A DNA stretch of 64,000 nucleotides, taken from assembly GCA_025526935.1 (NCBI GenBank), contig JAHLKD010000002.1, forward strand, positions 62,001 through 126,000, in the 5' to 3' direction. The position numbers and the translations under genes were made by a program. Shown here one piece after another: positions 60,795-64,000 of this stretch; the first letter of the stretch is position 1; every line of letters starts with the position of its first letter. The notes below the pieces were generated by a model. That model saw only the letters and a list, made by a program, of their open reading frames with translations. It was not told where the DNA came from and searched no databases. Origin of the DNA: Cladochytrium replicatum. Lineage: Eukaryota > Chytridiomycota > Chytridiomycetes > Cladochytriales > Cladochytriaceae.

Positions 60795-63316
60795 TCAGGA
60801 GTTGTGGTGAGTAAATTGTAAAGTGGCTGCTCTTGCCTCGGCGTTCTGGAGCATCTGTTGCAGCTGGTGCCCACGTTTTCTGCGGAGATTATCATGAGTT
60901 CCTGCTGCAGCCACTGGCCGGGCGTTCTGTGGTAGCCAAGGAGAAGACACATGCAGTAGGTCGTCCAGGATTCTTTGGTCCCGGCTCTCGTCAGATATTG
61001 TCGGCTTCCATGCAGCTGGACCTCGATTCCCCCCCGTACCAGAAACCAATGAAGGACCATTGGCCGATCGATCTGTCTTGCGAGTATTCCTCTGGTTTTG
61101 CTCTATCGTTGTTTGCTGTGTCTGTCGACTGCTAATGGACTCAACTCCAAAAACATCGAACCAACTGGAGAACTCGTTAAGGGTTGTTTGGAAGCTTGTT
61201 TGAGCTATTCTTGGCCGTAAGTACGGCGAGGAACTTTGGTTAAAAGGTGACCGGTTTGATTCGGTTGGTGCTGTTTGCGTGCTTGAACGAGATCCTACGA
61301 TTGCCATGTCGGATAAACTGGCTCTAGGTGTCCTAATTATTGGAGGGTTTTCAGCAACCGTATAAGGATTTGTCCCCCTTCCAGGTCTGGTATTGTTTGT
61401 CGGTTTGTAGGATGGCGAATTGAGATTTGTAGGTCGATCTTCGTCTTCTGCACACACAGCCCTATCATCTGAGCCGGAATCTTCCATCGTTATCGCACTA
61501 TATGCAGCAAGGCCACACTTTGGACAAGTCGTGCGGTGATGGAGCAGCCATCGATCTGAAAACCAACCTCTTTGAGCTTTGTATCAACCCGTAAGTACTT
61601 GATTTTACCGATGCATTTCTGATGAAATACATGCCGACAGGGGATCCACCTTGCAAGCTCCCCGACTGTCCAGGGAAGCATGCACACCGTACACGGATGT
61701 ACGGGCCGCTCGTCACGCCGAGCACTGACTTGGAACGTTGGGAAGGAGTTGATGATATGGAGCGGAATCGAGCCTTGATTCACCATTCGAAGTTGCGAGT
61801 GTTGGTCGCCATTGCCGCCTTGAGGGTGTTGTAGCCCAGACTGTTGGAGTTGCAACAGGGTCTCGTAGTCCTCGTCCGTGAGGTCGCGAGCCTCCATGTC
61901 GCGGATCAGGGCTTCGGGAAACATGGGGCCGACGGCGCGAGGTGCGAGAATCCATTTGGAGTTTCTGTCTTCGCGGCCCACAAAGGCGTGTGCGCTGTTT
62001 CCAGTGAATTGTGAGTATTCCGATCCAGCTTCAAATGAATAACTTTACCTGTGAAATCCGGAAGTGAAACATGGATTGCATATGTGGAAATCCTGATTTG
62101 AAATGGTGATGTGGTAAGTGAATCGAAACACCAGAATGGATACTACCCGCACCTTGCATACAGTACACCTTCCAAAAGAGGGAGATAAGTAATAGCTCCG
62201 CTCACATTCCACTTGTTTTCACCTGAGGCATCTTCCGGAAATCGGCGAGCTTTTGCATCCTTTGCAAAACACTCCTGCTCGTTCAACACAATAAGCATGG
62301 ACCAGCTTCTGTAAGCTGTGGTGAATTTCCCACCGATATGCAGGGCAAGCCGTGGCTTTCGCCCTGGTTTTTCGGGCACCGGCTGAAACGTTTCAGTGAC
62401 CCCTTTCTTCAGCTCTGCAAGGGTCCCAAAGTCTTTCCGACACAGCTGATGTCAAGCAGACGGAATCAATTTTGATGAGAACAACCCCGCGCGAAAAGGA
62501 CTGTTGGCACTTACCGGACAGCGGATAACATCCAGACCCATGACCTTTGTTTGATGCTCGACCAGTATCTTTAAGCACTTTACATGCAAGTTGTTTCCAC
62601 AACCGTATCGACAGTACGACAAGCCATCTGCTGGAGCTGTCGCAAGCCCGTCTTGACATATGGGGCTGTATAAAGGGTGTGTGTGAGAAAACCACGACGA
62701 CAAAGTAGTTTTGAGGTTCCTTCACCAAACGTCGTCTGGAGCAATTACACGGCGATCCACCAGTTCGCGTGCTAGGGTAGATTTCAACGGCTTCTCCCTT
62801 GGAAGTTGAGGGTCTCGTGGTCCCTGATAAAACAGTCCAATTCAAAATTAGCAAACCAAAACACTGGCAGTCGCTAGTTTACCGGAAGGTGATGAGCTCG
62901 TTTCCGCATGAGCTCTGCGGCCTCGCGATCAAGTATCGACCGCTGCAGTATGAAATCGCTATCCGGTGAAACGCGAAAGACTTTTAGCATAACCCAAATC
63001 TGTTACAGCAATCAGCCTCCCTAAAGTTGAATCCGTTCGACGTGCTCACAATGTGGACGCAGAGATCATTTTCGGTGAGGAAAGCCGGACATGAACACGT
63101 CTGCCGTGATCCGAGAGCAACTTTGTATTTCTTTGCACGTGCTGTAGAGTTTTCTTCGGACTGTTGATCTTGGGTGGATGAGGAGACGCGAACGACAAAG
63201 GCCATGGGACCTGATTCTTGTACGACAAACATTCGGATTTGTTGAGCTTGATCGACGCGGGATAAAATCTTTGCGGGGCACTTTTCGCGATCTCTCCATG
63301 GCAACTCTCTTGACAT
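60795..63316 (-). CDS. ZSWIM2-like E3 ligase (SWIM-RING-ZZ-RING)
   Basis: Predicted ubiquitin ligase. Ten exons: 63316-63050, 62999-62883, 62823-62726, 62665-62515, 62445-62334, 62274-62223, 62168-62153 (16 bases), 62092-62049, 61994-61609 and 61555-60795, giving 667 residues. Four zinc modules are visible in order. The SWIM module reads TCSCPAFLTENDLCVHIIWV. The first RING reads CPICQDGL, YGCGNNLHVKCLKIL and CPLCRKDF. The ZZ reads GVFCKGCKSSPISGRC, CTVCKDFHICNPCFTSGFH. The RING-H2 reads CTVCMLPW, PCRHVFHQKCIDRW and CPKCG. This is the exact domain order of animal ZSWIM2 (MEX). The C-terminal 230 residues are low-complexity Ser/Thr/Asn-rich. It is divergent from the SH3 gene, with about 260 bases between the start codons. 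Confidence 0.87.
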
Positions 63317-63573
63317 TATCGAATCAAAGACGGTGGCTTATTTCGCGAACGTGCCAATGTTCTGTTACGGCAAGCATTTTCAAGAGTTGTAAATAGTTCC
63401 TCGTCTGCACTGCAGGCTACGACATGAACAGACCATCCGTCATCCCGTCGTGCTCCACGATCTCTTGAACCACATTTATTTATGATTGTGGTTCTTTTTA
63501 CAAATTCCCCTACTCACTGCACTGCCTCACCCCAACCATCTGAAACATCTCGGTCTCTCTTGCTGGACTGGAC

Positions 63574-64000
63574 ATGCCTGACCCTGGCAAACCTGCGGGC
63601 CACAAAGTCTCTGCTCCACCAGCTCCACCTATGCAACCGAAAGCACTCGCAAGGGTTCTGTCCGTCCGCTCGGATTCTCCCGTGGTGCGTGTTGCTCTAA
63701 GAGAGACTTAATGATTATTTTTTGACTTCGATGTTGCACTTCGTTATGTGGTAGCCTGTTGAGATTTTGTCCTCTATCACCGAATCTGCAGTACAGAACT
63801 CGGGCTCCTCGTCGTACCGCACAGCAATCCTGGGCTTTGTGCCTGATAAAGCGTGTTTGGACACACATATTGCGGTTTATCCCGGAGACATTCTTTACGT
63901 GTACAGCATTGAGGGAGGTTGGGTGAATGGTCGTAGCATCTCGAGAGACCCGCCAATAGATGGACGCTTCCCAGCGGCATGTATCGCACAAGGAGGTAGT
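63574..64000 (+). CDS. SH3-domain protein, 5' part
   Basis: Two exons are visible: 63574-63684, encoding a Pro/Ala-rich start (KVSAPPAPPMQPKALARVLS), and 63755 to beyond the window edge. The second reads YRTAILGFVPD then YPGDILYVYSIEGGWVNGRS and DGRFPAACI. The GDILYV, GGWVNGR and FPAACI segments match the core of an SH3 domain (acidic GD turn, central WxxG-like strand, FPxxY-like end, with C in place of Y). SH3 proteins of this kind often bind proline-rich partners in the cortical actin system. The remainder of the gene lies outside the window. Confidence 0.65.

Overview
The window is eukaryotic and almost certainly fungal. Genes are short and dense on both strands, and nearly all are cut by GT-AG introns of about 40-65 bases. 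For most multi-exon genes I placed every splice site by eye, and the exon lengths sum to a multiple of three. Several families (a BRCC45/BRE subunit, a SWIM-RING-ZZ-RING ubiquitin ligase, a two-RRM protein of the RBMS type) are ones I associate with animals and early-diverging fungi. A chytrid-like organism is therefore my inference, not a demonstrated identity.

Layout. 0-5 kb: a cut-off coiled-coil gene, the Arp2/3 subunit ARPC1, a truncated CPSF73/YSH1 copy and a glutaredoxin. 5.9-15.2 kb: a transposon block. A tandem three-LTR element on the minus strand (6443-10675) faces a Ty3/gypsy-type element on the plus strand (11040-15165). The second element encodes gag, integrase and a chromodomain but no protease, reverse transcriptase or RNase H. 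15.5-20.4 kb: mitochondrial bL9, BRE/BRCC45 and an ERG26-like dehydrogenase. 21.6-30.8 kb: RBMS-like RNA-binding protein, cystathionine beta-lyase, TFIIA large subunit and DENR. 31-46 kb: two F-box/LRR-type proteins, a CDF cation transporter, HPPD, a double-hotdog acyl-CoA thioesterase, a PhoD phosphatase and S-adenosylmethionine synthetase. 46-50 kb: a second repeat-rich stretch with an old copy of the 6-kb element. 50-64 kb: a multi-pass membrane protein, mitochondrial acetyl-CoA hydrolase, a P2-type ATPase with a long N-terminal extension, a ZSWIM2-like ligase and the start of an SH3 protein.

The genes do not form a pathway cluster. Cystathionine beta-lyase and SAM synthetase both serve methionine metabolism but lie 20 kb apart among unrelated housekeeping genes.

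The most interesting signal is at 6438-15170. The 5-bp flanks of the two facing elements do not match within either element, but they match perfectly as reverse complements across the pair (CATAA/TTATG and GAATG/CATTC). This means the 364-bp spacer between them is inverted relative to the sequence that existed before insertion. Together with identical outer LTRs and a distinct middle LTR, it suggests a concerted two-element integration or a very precise inversion.
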